Source of the DNA: Volvariella volvacea V23
Lineage: Eukaryota; Basidiomycota; Agaricomycetes; Agaricales; Pluteaceae
Length of the DNA stretch: 58,749 nt
Assembly (NCBI GenBank): GCA_000349905.1
Contig: KB722739.1
Span: 725,683-784,431, forward strand
Reading direction: 5' to 3'
Of this stretch, positions 1 through 11,017 are shown piece by piece. Within the stretch, counting starts at the first letter, position 1, and each line of letters begins with the position of its first letter. The position numbers and the translations under genes are program-made. Under the pieces are notes generated by a model, which saw only the letters and a program-made list of their open reading frames with translations, was not told the origin of the DNA and searched no databases.

Positions 1-209
1 CACGTCGTGCCTTCCAGTCATCATAGCTACACCACTGATGTTTTTGGTAAGTAAGTTATTGTTCTGTACATTGCTAATATGTCCTCTGAGTAAAAGCAAT
101 CAGAACTCGTGTCCGGTCAGCCCGATACAGGTCCTAAAGAGTCTATAAAAGATGAAACTGGTTTGGTGGATATCCCCCACCAGTCGACCACATCGGCATT
201 TACCCCTCT
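1..209. other. Left edge, no gene resolved
   Basis: No reading frame here looks like a fungal gene. It is probably the 3' flank of the small minus-strand gene that ends at 210. Confidence 0.4.
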
Positions 210-547
210 TCACTTATCTTCTAGTTGTCGCTCGGGACGTCGCTTCGCTCCGCCCTTCGCTCCTCTCTTGCTTGCAATGTCGAAGGTGCCATGGAGGAAG
301 ACCCTGACGAAACCAGCGATGGCGACCTCGAAGGCAACAATATAGGGGTTGAAGAGCGCAAACAAGAAACCGAAAAGCCATGAAAATCCGCCACCGACGA
401 TGTTCCTAGGTGCTCGACGGCTCGATGACTATTCCTAGTCAACCTCGGTGGGTAATCTCGTTTAAACCCGCAGAACGGAATACTGAACCCCCTGGCGTGG
501 TCACTAGTTTGTGAAGGGGGATTTGAGAAGGGGGTTCTGTCGTCCAT
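210..547 (-). CDS. Putative small membrane protein, 99 aa
   Basis: Two exons (547-444 and 405-210) join in frame across a 38-nt GT-AG intron to give 99 codons with a stop at 210-212. The N-terminus is polar. Exon 2 begins with a Gly-rich turn and then a long hydrophobic stretch (FSWLFGFLFALFNPYIVAF and on), followed by a Lys/Arg-rich tail ending in LEDK. This pattern suggests one or two membrane helices with a basic tail. I do not recognise the family. Support comes from the clean splice frame and the coherent hydrophobic/basic layout. The weak point is the intron, which is shorter than any other in this window. The alternative is that only the second exon is real and its partner lies elsewhere. 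Confidence 0.35.
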
Positions 548-1992
548 GGATGGATGAGATGGTGGTGGTTACTGGGTAAAAGGATTTTCGATTCATTTGT
601 TGTATCCTACTGATATATATAGTCTGTACATGGTCAGCCTCGTATTTACATCCAGTCCGTATCATAATACTCCTCCACACCTTGTACGTCAATAACTCCT
701 CGCTTGTTACCTGGACTTCGAGGTCTGGCCTTCTGCATTGATAAGCTCGGAAAGAGTCTTTGTTCAGTTTGGCGATGAATAGCTGAGGCGGATCGCTTGT
801 GCCCTTTTGGAGTGCCGCCGTGACGACCGATGTTTGAATTGTATGCACGCAAATGATAGCTTTTTGTTGCACAGATGTAAGAGAGATGGAGGCTGGAAGC
901 AAGGGAGGATACTTACGGCACGATGAGCGAGATGCAACCAAGTCAGTGAAGCGACGTGGAGAAGAAGGAGCCTCCAATACTGCTGCTCTCGTCACCACCT
1001 CCTTTACATACTCATCTTTATCACCGCTTTCCCCCTATCATGGAGCGGACGACGCCACCGCTGCGAGGGGGGTATCATCGGAGCTCGCAGTAGAGACGGA
1101 ACAAACGGCCCTCCGTCAACTGTAACCTCATCGCCGATCTTTTGCTCCCATCCGCGGCACCTGGTCATATAGCTAATGCAAATCAACTTCATGAAACAAG
1201 GAATCGAGGCCGGACGTACCACTGAGGACCTAATGAGACGATCTGGATTCGATCCTTGATGGCCAGCACTCGCAACCCTGTTAGAACGGTATTGCTATCC
1301 GTTTGTTTCCCTCAGCGCCCAGTCATTTTTGAAGGTGCAGGACGAAGTTTGCCTCTCGAAGCATTGCACGATAATCACTTTGGAACAGCAGTTAAGCAAT
1401 TGCTGAGGAAAAGGAAGAGGTTACGTGATAGGATAGCTCGTTTGGTTGTAATTGACTTGTGAGGGTGAACAGCGGGACGCCGCGTTTGGTTGAATATGGT
1501 CGTGAGCGCCAATGCGGGTGGTGCTGCGGGATAGTGGCAATTTTTGCAATTGGTATCACGTGTCTCACTGAACAATAGTCTCGACCAACGCACTGTCCAC
1601 TGTCGTGATGATCTGGATTGCGACGCACACTAACTGTTCAATGCGAGTCGTAACTAGAGTCCAGAGTCCCTGTTGATGTTGAGCTACTATACAATGCACT
1701 GGCACGGCGCTAGATGGCGATGAAACACCTCAGATGCAACGGTAAGCAAGCAAAAAAGTCGTCCCTTAACACCGTATTCTGAATATCTGATGTGGAACTT
1801 GAAGCGCGACCTATTGTCCAATTAGTCAAGAACCTACTTTTTAAGAAGCGTTTCTAAAAGTCCCGAAAATCATTATCAAAAGGGTTACGGTACGTGTCCG
1901 AATCTCGGAAGGAATGAGGGAACAACACTCTCATGATATGCGTTGTCCTGGGTGAGGCGGTGCTCTGACAGGATCAGCTGGAAACGATTAGA
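548..1992. other. Intergenic region, no supported gene
   Basis: Several short overlapping frames exist on both strands but none shows a recognisable domain or a consistent splice model. Near 1854-1881 there is a short block that recurs at 4542-4570. It belongs to the duplicated 3' flank of the membrane-protein array. Confidence 0.4.
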
Positions 1993-3857
1993 TTAGAAGA
2001 GCGACATGGCATAGTGAAACCCACCTGGATGGCTGTTACTTGATGAATGACCGGTGTTTCCACTGCCTGAGGGACCAGCAGCCTCCGCAACCGCCCCTTG
2101 ATCTTCATATGCTGGTGGCGCAGTAAGCATAGCATTTTCTCTTCTCAACTCCTCCAATTGTCGACGCAACTCTAGGACCTCCGCTTCTCGGTTCCTGGAA
2201 CTGGTAGGATTGCGTCGTGTGCGTGTGGATCCTTCCATATCCTGATCTAGCCGCTGAACGCGAGCTTCGAGCTCTCGCATCTCCCTCCGGAGTTGGGCCT
2301 GCCGTTGGGCAAGAGTACGAGGGCGGGAAGCCCTCAATGTTGTGGCAGGATGAGAACCTGATGGTTGTGAGCTCGAGGCCGTACCGACTAGAGTCGAGCT
2401 CAGAGTGCTCGTGTTGAGGGTGCTTGCGTTGAGAGTGCTTTGAGATTGGGCGCGGTCCCGACCCAGTTGTGATGACCCAGCCAATGGTTGCGAGGGGAAC
2501 GCGTCATGAGCCTTAACCACAGAACCAAAGGTCGGCGCTGGTTCAGCTACAATGGATGTCGTGATGAATGGCGTCGGGGCAGGTGGATATCCTACGGCGA
2601 ATTAGGACTCAACACAAAGTTATGATTAGAAACTGAACTCACCACTTTCGGTTGAACCCCTTTCACCACTAAGGCCACGCCTCCGGATTAACCACCACGC
2701 TATCAGCCCTGTAATGATCAAGGCGAGGCCACCGACCACACCCCCAGCGATGATACCCACGGGAACACCACGCGAACTATCTCCATCTGGCGGTCCGGTG
2801 TTTTCAGGACTGCTTGTAGCCATGGGTGTTGGATCGGGATATACAAACTCTCCCAAGGCTGGCATATTGCTGATGCTGGAAAACGATGGCCGGTAGGTTG
2901 CATAATCGACGACCAAAGTTTGGTTGACAATATCGGTGACCGTCATGACTAGAGTGTGCTCGCCAGCATTCAATCCATCGATCTGGAAGAGAAGAAAGTT
3001 GGGCTGTTGACCAAGGCCAGCCTTGTCGGAAAGTGGTGAGCTGGTGTAGGTGAATCCAGTTGAGCTGGCTGAATCAATGGTGTAATTGGCACTCATCCTT
3101 CCATCAATCGCCCAGTTGAAGATTCCATAAAGGCTCACTGATGTTCCTAATGGCGCGTGTGGAACGAAGGAATTGAGACAGTCATGAAATAACAAGCAAA
3201 AGGATACGACCTACCAGCGAAGCGGAAATACATCTGGTCGCCTACTGTGCTAGTGCGGTGTGTTGCGTTCCGGAAAGGCAAGCCATCGATAGGGCCCAAA
3301 AACGGACTTGGATCGGTCAACCACCTCCCTGCGAACATAAAGTGGTTTGTATCATCGTCATCGACCACCGTGGAGTACCCTTCTTGAAGCGGGGTAGACT
3401 CTCCGGCAGTGACGAGTGCGTAATCAACCCCCGTAAGGTCGATGTTGTCGAGTGAGATCGTGTGTTCACCATCAGGCAGAGTGGGTGATTGATACCATTG
3501 TCGATAACTCTGGGGAAGAGGATCGGAGTAAGACGTGTTGTAAGGTTCACCGCCATCAATTGACACCGTGACCGTTTGAGAGGACTGGATAGGTGGCGTA
3601 TTCCCAACGAAGGCGACAGCAATGCCTAGAATTTCAATATCCAACCATGATTCCCTCCATCGGGTGTGTTCCCACTCACCATTGAATGCGAATGTCATAC
3701 TACCCAACAATCGTTCAGGATTAGCGGCAAACGCTGGCCACGTTTGTACCTTTCCCGACCATCTTTCATCCGTGCTCAAACCCCACTGACCTCCACCCCC
3801 ATAAGCAAAGTATGGCGTGTTCTCCTCGTACTTGACGTAAACATTCGGTCTTGACAT
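1993..3857 (-). CDS. Array copy 1: two-module single-pass membrane protein with coiled coil and PPxY motif
   Basis: Exons 3857-3680, 3625-3215, 3146-2643 and 2591-1993 splice in frame to about 563 aa; intron 1 is 54 nt and stays open. Two tandem beta-sandwich-like modules come first. Module 1 starts at VKYEENTPYF and ends at VDYALVT; module 2 starts at VVDDDDTNHF and ends at VDYATYRPSF. They contain several N-glycosylation sequons (NTS, NAT, NYT, NQT) and no cysteine. A Ser/Pro stalk leads to a transmembrane helix (VGIIAGGVVGGLALIITGLI then WWLIRRR). The C-terminal tail carries two heptad-rich helices (around RQAQLRREMRELEARV and LELRRQLEELRREN) and then PPAYED. No signal peptide precedes the ATG; a stop lies upstream in frame. 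The last residues may be altered by an extra 3' intron. Function is unknown; a cell-surface sensor or adhesin is inferred. Confidence 0.82.
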
Positions 3858-4113
3858 GATCGGTTCGTTCCCTAGACGCTGCCCAAATGGAAAAGTAGGA
3901 AGACAGAGGACCTACGCCTTGATTTGCTCGCAATCAAGGACCAGGCGGAGACAAGAGAAGGGAAGGGAAAGAAGGTTGTCCACGAAAGCCAACGCCTGCG
4001 TTAAGCGGGAACGGGATAATAAAGAAAGAGGGTATATACAATGAGAAATGGGCGGTGACTGGGGCGGGGGACGCGGGGAAGGAAGCCAGCCCACTAGCGA
4101 AGGCAAATTTGTG

Positions 4114-4152
4114 CTTGACAGGCTACTTGTGCCGTTGACCATCCTCCCTGGT
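4114..4152 (-). promoter_or_regulatory. Conserved upstream block of array copy 1
   Basis: A TTGACAGG / ACTTGTG / TTGACCATCCTCC-like block (read on the plus strand) lies about 260-300 nt upstream of the ATG and is recognisable upstream of the other three copies (6715-6750, 10229-10260, 13131-13170). Either it is a shared regulatory element or it is just residual duplication. A second shared stretch (ATGGGCGGTGAC-like) lies nearer the gene. Confidence 0.4.
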
Positions 4153-4541
4153 GTGTCGTATTCAGTTGACAGGAGCAGCGTTGCCACCGTATGGAAATAA
4201 CTCCTATACAGGAAAGCGAAAATTGTCCATCTACGCATAAGTACAAGAACGTCAAGGAGTGACAGGGTGCGAAGCGGAGCCGTAATTGATACCCTGACCC
4301 TGGGTCTAGGCAGAATGATGCTCCTGATCATCCAGCACTCATCGCGATGAATTTCAACAGCATCCTGCATTGTGAGCAAAAGTTCGTGTCGAGTTTAGAT
4401 CTACAACAATAGCTATAATAAAACAAACACAGTGATACAGTACCGATAACATGGACTCATAATCCCGTCATACTTCGCATGCCAACGGAACCTGAACGCC
4501 ACCACGCTTCAGCTGGTCTAGAGCCTACATTCAATAAAGAT

Positions 4542-4570
4542 ATTAAAGTCCCGAGAATCATTACCAAAAG
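4542..4570. repeat. Duplicated 3'-flank block (partner at 1854-1881)
   Basis: An AAAGTCCCGA-A-AATCATTA-CAAAAG block occurs downstream of array copies 1 and 2. It shows that the tandem duplication unit included the 3' flank of the gene. Confidence 0.5.
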
Positions 4571-4713
4571 CAATAAGGCATGTCATGCTAGCAAGAGGGA
4601 TTCATCATGCGTCCGCTAGAACTGGCAGCCTAAGCGCTCTCACACCGCGGAGCTGGACAAGATTAGCCTCCAGGAGGTCACGTCTCACGGAAATACGTAC
4701 TTGTGCCGTCATT

Positions 4714-6482
4714 CTATCGTTGTCGAACCTGCGGACTTGCGCTTCCACTTGAGGAGCCCCCAGCCTCCATGATTGCATCTTCATCGTATGCGGGTGGAGC
4801 AGCGAGCATCAAATTTTCCCTTCTTAATTCTTCAATCTGTTGACGAAGCCGAAGTATTTCAGCTTCGCGATCCCTGGGACTAGTCATCAATATTGATTCG
4901 GAACCAGGACTGTATCGATCCCATTGTTGAATACGGTCCTCGAGTTCCTGCATTTGCCTTCGAAGTTCCGCCTGACGCGCAGAAAGTGCACGGCGGTCGA
5001 CACTTGGCGCAGCAGTTAAACGGGATCCTGAGGCTTGTGAAAGGGAACTGGTACCAACAGCAGGCGAGCTGTGGGTATGATGTGATTGTGCACCGAGCAT
5101 GTCAACTTGCGATGGACCAGACCAGTCGTATCCACCGCGAGCTTCGTAAGCTTTGGTGCCAGGCTTAGGAACAGGTTCTCTTTCAATCATCATACTATAC
5201 GTCCCGGTGATAAAAGGCATTGGCGCGCGCAACCGTCCTACGATGAATAGGTAACTTGAAGTGGCTTCCTCAAAGGATCAGACTTACCACTTTCACTTGA
5301 CAAACCCCTCTCCGTATCAAGTCTACGCCTCCGACTAAACCACCACACTAGCAAGCCTATAATAATTAACGACAAACCACCGATCACCCCTCCAACAATG
5401 GCGCCTATCGGGGGACCATTCGACTTGTGGTCATTTGATGATTCCCCATTACTAGGTGCCTCGACGGCCGTCTGTGTAGGAGATCCAAATGGGGCCCAGA
5501 CCGGCATGTCGCTGAGTCTAGAAAAAGAAGGCCTATAAGCCGCATAGTCGATGATCAATGTCTGGTTAAAAATGTCTGTGATGGTCACCACAAGTGTGTG
5601 CTCGCCCGGAGTCAGCGCGTTGGATTGGAAGAGGAGAAAATTGGGTTGCTGAATAAAAGCGGCCGTGCTAGCAGAAGCCGAACTGGTGTATGTGATTTCG
5701 GTTGAGCTGGTAGCATCGATGGTGTAGTTAGCGGTGATATTTCCATCCCTAGTCCAGTCAAAGATCCCATAGAGGCTGACGGTTGTACCTAACGACGTCA
5801 GATGAGAAAGTTGGGAACGAGTGTAAGAAGGAGGACTCACCAGCAAAGCGGAAACGCATCTGGTCGCCCACGGTGCGAGCTCGATGTGTTGCATTCCCGA
5901 AAGGCCGACCGTTGAGAGGACCTGAGAACAGATTTAGATCTCTTGCCCAATCTCCCACGAACGTGAATTGATTGGTATCATCATCATCAACCATCACCAA
6001 TGAGTCCCCTGTTTGGAGTGAAGTAGACTCTCCGGCAGTAACGAGTGCATAATCAACCCCCGTAAGATCGATATTTTCGAGTGAGATCGTATGTTCACCA
6101 TCAGACAGAGTGGGAGATTGATACCATTGTCGATAACTCTGGGGGCGAGGGTCCGAATAGGACGTGTTGTAAGATTCGCCACCGTCGATCGACACCGTGA
6201 CTGTTTGAGAGGATTGTATAGGTGGGGTGTTTCCGATAAAGGACACAGCGGTTCCTAAAGATTGGCTGGTCAGTCCTGATGTCCCCGCGCTTAAGGATAC
6301 TCCGTACCATAGAATGTAAATGTCATGTTCCCTAACAACCTTGTTGGTTGAGCGGCAAACTCTGGCCATGTCTGGCCCTTTCCTGACCATCTTTCATCCA
6401 CACTATAACCCCACTGTCCACCTCCATAAGCGAAGTACGGTGTGTTCTCCTCGTATTTGACATAAGTAGCCGACCTCGACAT
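4714..6482 (-). CDS. Array copy 2: two-module single-pass membrane protein with coiled coil and PPxY motif
   Basis: Exons 6482-6308, 6254-5841, 5788-5288 and 5237-4714 (introns of 50-53 nt) give 537 aa. Exon positions and phases match the other copies. Module 1 opens with VKYEENTPYFAYGGGQW, module 2 with MVDDDDTNQF. The membrane helix is GAIVGGVIGGLSLIIIGLLV followed by WWFSRRRR. The tail has MIEREP, paired coiled-coil helices (RQAELRRQMQELEDRIQQW and LRLRQQIEELRREN), then PPAYDED. It is closest to copy 1 in module 1 (shared SQTVTVSIDGGE and IDLTGVDYAL), so copies 1 and 2 are probably sister genes. No signal peptide is visible before MSRSATYV. Shorter stalk than copies 3 and 4. Confidence 0.83.
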
Positions 6483-8142
6483 GTTCAGGGCGCTTCCAGA
6501 GGGCTATCCCAAATACAGAGTCCGAAAAAGTGCTCAACGGATCTGCGCACAGTTTGGCCTGCTGCAACGCAGAGCCTAGGAAGAACGAAAGATGAAATGA
6601 AGAGGAAGGTATTCCAACGACCAGCGTCAAGCAAGATGAGAGAGAGATACAAGAAGGAATGGGGAGTATATACTGGTGGGCGATAGATAGGCCGAGCCCT
6701 ATCACTGCCAGTAGTGCCTGACGGGGTTATTTGTAGTATTGATCATCCTCTCGTGAGGGATCATGGATTGACAGGACCATCATCACAGCCATGATATGGA
6801 AGAACTCCCTATAAAAGAAGCCAATAATCATCTACTTACCAGAATGGGACGCATGGTCAGGTCACAACTCTGACCTGTGTCGTAACACACGGCACCCGGC
6901 ACGAACGATGCTTGACGTGATGATCAGTCCTAACCGCCACGGTAAGTTTTTTGATACGACTTGCATCGCCCATTTAATTGCTTCAAGAATGGGTTTGTTC
7001 GTGTTCATTGTTGCATAAAATGAGATGGACCTTACGACCAAGGCCGATAGGTCGCGAGAACACGTTGATCTCACAATAACCATTCAGTATAGTGAGTGAT
7101 CTGAGTAGGCGCACAACATGAGGATCATACTGAAAGAAGCATAGGGCGAATGAAAAACCGTAGAAGTGAATGCGATCTCGCAATGGCATTCGTACCTTAA
7201 CGCTGCTCGAGTTCACCACAGCGGCATACGCTGGGTAAGTTGCTCAAGCCACTCCTGCCACGTATGGTGGCAAGAAGGATTAGTGCGTGATGTAGCGACA
7301 ATTCTACCAGGAAGATATCTAGGGACATAACTATAACTTGAATGGTTAGGAAACTCTGAATGTGATGGTACACCAAGACGGAAAAGATCACCACTGGCGT
7401 ATATGACTTACATAGTCCCCATGTCCTTCGGGTATACCATCCCCGCTTTCAAATATCCTATTAAGAGAGGTCATCGAGGTTTAATCGGTCCCCGCGTCAC
7501 TAAGCGCTGCATGCAACGCAGAATGAAGCGAAGACATCACCCCACGGGGTGGCTGGGCAGACAACAACCACGTGATCTTAATTTCCTGCCACATGCCTGG
7601 TAATTATAAGGCCAAGGTAAGGCAGCCTTGTTAATTGACAAAGGAAGCCATAGTTCGTCAAAAGAATGACTGTGAAAAGTGCCGTGGCGTTGGCGTGGGT
7701 AGCCTTGATCCTTGCAGCCAGTGCACCTGCCAGACCCTAAATCAGCACGCGATCGCTGCTTTGCAAATTATTGTGCTAGGTCATGCACATGAAACACTAA
7801 CAAGAGTCCGTGTTGACATTGAATCAACAACATATTGGTATAGTACTAAAGTGACCGAACACCCCAAGTACAACTTGAAGTGGACTAAACGGACATAACA
7901 GTATTATCATAAGCAGAAAAATGAGCTCATAACGCCATCATACCTTCACAGCGCTTGACCTAGTGCCTAAATCCCTCCTCTCACGACTATACTGCAGTGG
8001 TGACTATTGCTGCTCGCGAGGGCTTTTGCAGAGCGGGAGAGGGCCACTCTCATGACGGACGCTTCCCTGGAACTGGTAGTGGCCTTCCGGAGTATCGAGC
8101 TGTCAAGGCTTGGGTTAGAATTGAAATGACTGCGGCACAGTG
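6483..8142. other. Intergenic region between array copies 2 and 3
   Basis: It holds the promoter side of copy 2 (conserved block at 6715-6750) and the 3' side of copy 3. The part from about 6900 to 7900 has only short frames with no family signature. A stretch near 7905-7960 resembles 4430-4490, consistent with a shared duplicated 3' flank. Confidence 0.4.
6715..6750 (-). promoter_or_regulatory. Conserved upstream block of array copy 2
   Basis: Counterpart of the block at 4114-4152, with the shared TGAC..GG, TTTGTAGTATTGA and CATCCTC elements, located about 230-270 nt upstream of the ATG. Confidence 0.35.
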
Positions 8143-9985
8143 CTACACACCTGCGTTATCGTTATCTGGTGATTGGATCTGTGGTATCGCAGTTCCACCA
8201 GAAGGACCCCCAGCCCCCGGACTTTGGTCCCGTTCTTCATATGCTGGCGGTGTAGCAAGCATAGCGTTCTCCCTGCGCAATTCTTCGATTTGTCGACGTA
8301 ACTCAAGGATCTCTGCCTCGTGGTTGAGGGAAATGGATGGGCTAGGCGTTAACGCGGTAGCTCGATTTAGTTGTTGAATGCGATTCTCGAGTTCTTGCAT
8401 CTGCTGTCGGAGTTCCGCTTGTCGCTGGGAAAGAGTACGTTGACGTTCAGAACTTTCAGTAACGGTTGGAGGGGAGCCTGAGGTTTGCGAAAGAGGAGGA
8501 ACGGCGGCTGTGCCTGCTGACGAACTGAGAGTATATTGAGATTGAACTGTTTGCAGGCCGGGTCGCGATGTCCCTACCCAACCAGGCGGGGGATTTCCAT
8601 CATGAGTCTGGTATATTTTCGTTCCAAAATCGACGAACGGTTCTCGTTCAGCCATGGCATTGGAGGTCACGGCGAAAGGCGTGGGAGCAGGTAAGTGTCC
8701 TACCATGAGTAAACGGTATCAGAGTGAAAGATTGTCTTTGTCCTAATTGCAAGCCAAACTTACCACCATCCGATCCCCTGTCGCCATCTCGTCCACGCTT
8801 CCGGATTAGCCACCAAGCTATTAACCCCAATGCAATAACCGTAAGGCCTCCAACCACTCCTCCTACAATAGGTCCAACGGGAGTTGAACTCGAATCGGGG
8901 GTTGAAGTTGAGCTTGAAGTTGAGCTTGAGCTTGGACCTGACACGCTGCTAGTGGCTGATGACGCCGTCGGGCTACTCGGGGGGCTGAACGGATCCAAAC
9001 TTGGCATATCATTTACGGTGGCAAACGATGGCCTGTAAGTTGCATAATCGAATATGAAAGTTTGGTTCTTGATGTCGGTGATGGTCATGATGAGCTCATG
9101 TCCACCTGGTACTAATGCATCTGTCTGGAAGAGAAGGAAATTAGGTTGCTGATTTAGACCAGCATTACTTGAGTCTGGTGAGCTGGTGTATGTGACTTCA
9201 GTTGAGCCAGCGGAATCAATGGTATAATTGGCGGTGATGCTTCCGAGTAAGGGCCAGATGAAAACCCCATAAAGACTGACGGATGTTCCTAATGATTCAA
9301 ATTAGCATAAGGGATGTCACCAAAAGAAGGGGGCGGATATTTACCAGCGAATCGAAAGTATATCTGATCACCCACGGTCTGAGTCCGATGGGTTGCGTTC
9401 CGGAAGGGCGTACCATTCATAGGGCCTAAAAACAAACCCGGATCCCTAGACCAATCCCCCACATACATGAAGTGGTCGCTGTCGTCATCGTCGACCATTA
9501 TCCGGGAGTCTCCTGCTTGCAGTGGGGTTGATTCTCCAGCAGTGACGAGCGCGTAGTCCACAGAGGTGCCATCAATATCCTCGAAGACGATAGTATGTTG
9601 ACCATCTATGAGGAGGGGAGACTGATACCATTGCCGATAGCTTTGTGGGACGGGATCATCATAGGACGATGTGTAAAATTCAGCGCCATCGATTGATACT
9701 CGAACACTTTGGGATTGTGGAGCGGAAGGGGTATTTCCGATAATAGCCACCGAAGTACCTGTGCACCCACACAGTTGGACAATGCTCTCACTTGAACTGT
9801 TGCCACGAACCATTAAATGTGAAGGTCATATTCCCAAGCACACGTTCCGGATTCGTAACAAATGCCGGCCACGTCTGTCCTCTCCCTGACCATCTGTCGT
9901 CCACACTATAGCTCCACTGACCGCCACCGTAGGTGAAGTATGGTGTGTTCTCCTCGTATTTGACAAAAACATCCGGTCTTGACAT
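8143..9985 (-). CDS. Array copy 3: two-module single-pass membrane protein with coiled coil and PPxY motif
   Basis: Exons 9985-9811, 9758-9345, 9288-8764 and 8699-8143 give 556 aa, with introns of 52-64 nt at the same positions and phases as the other copies. Module 1 has SQSVRVSIDGAEFYTSSYDD and ends at VDYALVTAGE; module 2 runs from MVDDDDSDHF to FDYATYRPSF. The stalk is a pure Ser/Thr/Pro run (around SSSSTSSSTSTPDSSS). The helix is GPIVGGVVGGLTVIALGLIA followed by WWLIRKR. The tail contains MAEREPFVDFGTKIY, two coiled-coil helices and TPPAYEER. It is closest to copy 4 throughout. No upstream stop closes the frame 5' of the ATG, so a spliced signal-peptide exon cannot be excluded. Confidence 0.83.
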
Positions 9986-11017
9986 GTTGGTTCGTTACCA
10001 AAATGTCGCCCAAATAAAAAGAATAGAATAGAAGACCTGTGCTTGGACGGTTCACTGCCGAACGAAAAAACTGTGGATGTCAACTGCTCGCCTCAAGCTA
10101 GATCCACTTGGAGTGAAGAAGATGAGGAAGATGGGTGCACAAGGACAGAGGGGAGTCTAGCAAGCGATGGGCGGCAAGTTGACCGGGGGTCGCGGAGAAG
10201 GAAGCTGACCTTCCTGGTGTGATTGTATTTGACAGGCTCGTGCAGTTGAGCATCCTCCCCGGACCTGGTGCCTTGCAATGAGCTACAGCATAAGACCGAA
10301 GCTAGAATGTCAAATAACACGTGTGAAAGATAAAATTAGCACCCAAACCCCGAGGCCAGAATCCTGGTGGTGGCGCAGGGCCTAGGTTCGTTTGGGCGCA
10401 ATTGGGTCGGCTAAATGCCGCGCTCACCGTTGCATAATTCGAGACTTTCCACAGCTACCATTATAGCGCCAAATTGTAGAAGGGTAGCTGAGCTCGCTGG
10501 ACGACAAGTGGATAAAAACAGTGTCGCATGTGGAGAAAGCAGGCGGGAAGATTCCAATTCCGACTTGAGAACTTGTAACTGATATGCATCCGCCTGCCCT
10601 TTCAGGTGAATGTCCCCTCATGTATCCTTTCTGGGCCATCTAATCTCGCAGTTTCATACGAAAAAGTTAATCAGTGAATATTAATAAATAGGCCTGGTGT
10701 TCAGCTCCACAATCGAACTATTGCATCCACGCAGGTTTGGACCTACTACTAAAGCAACCACAAAACATTCCAAGGACAGTAGAATACCAGGGTATAAGAT
10801 ACAGCAAAGGTAGAACACGGACCCATAGTACGATACGTTCCCATCAATCGACCGTTGGGCTGGTGAGCAACCCTAGTCCATGATGTGAAAGGACATCAAT
10901 GGATCTGCAACCAACGAACACTACTGTACATCACGCGCAGGGACAGTAAGAAGACACTTATAGCGGTCGTTTTCCTGGTGTTGGGAGTGCTCTCACAGAG
11001 GAACGAGCTGATGACAA
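9986..11017. other. Intergenic region between array copies 3 and 4
   Basis: It contains the copy 3 promoter (conserved block at 10229-10260) and the 3' flank of copy 4. I see no further gene; the short frames are not coherent. Confidence 0.4.
10229..10260 (-). promoter_or_regulatory. Conserved upstream block of array copy 3
   Basis: Counterpart of the 4114-4152 block (TTGACAGGCTCGTGCAGTTG then CATCCTCCCC), about 245-275 nt upstream of the ATG. Confidence 0.35.

Noticed and set aside
504..998. 164-codon minus-strand frame overlapping the small membrane-protein gene
   Set aside because: Overlaps the better-supported spliced model in another frame and has no recognisable features.
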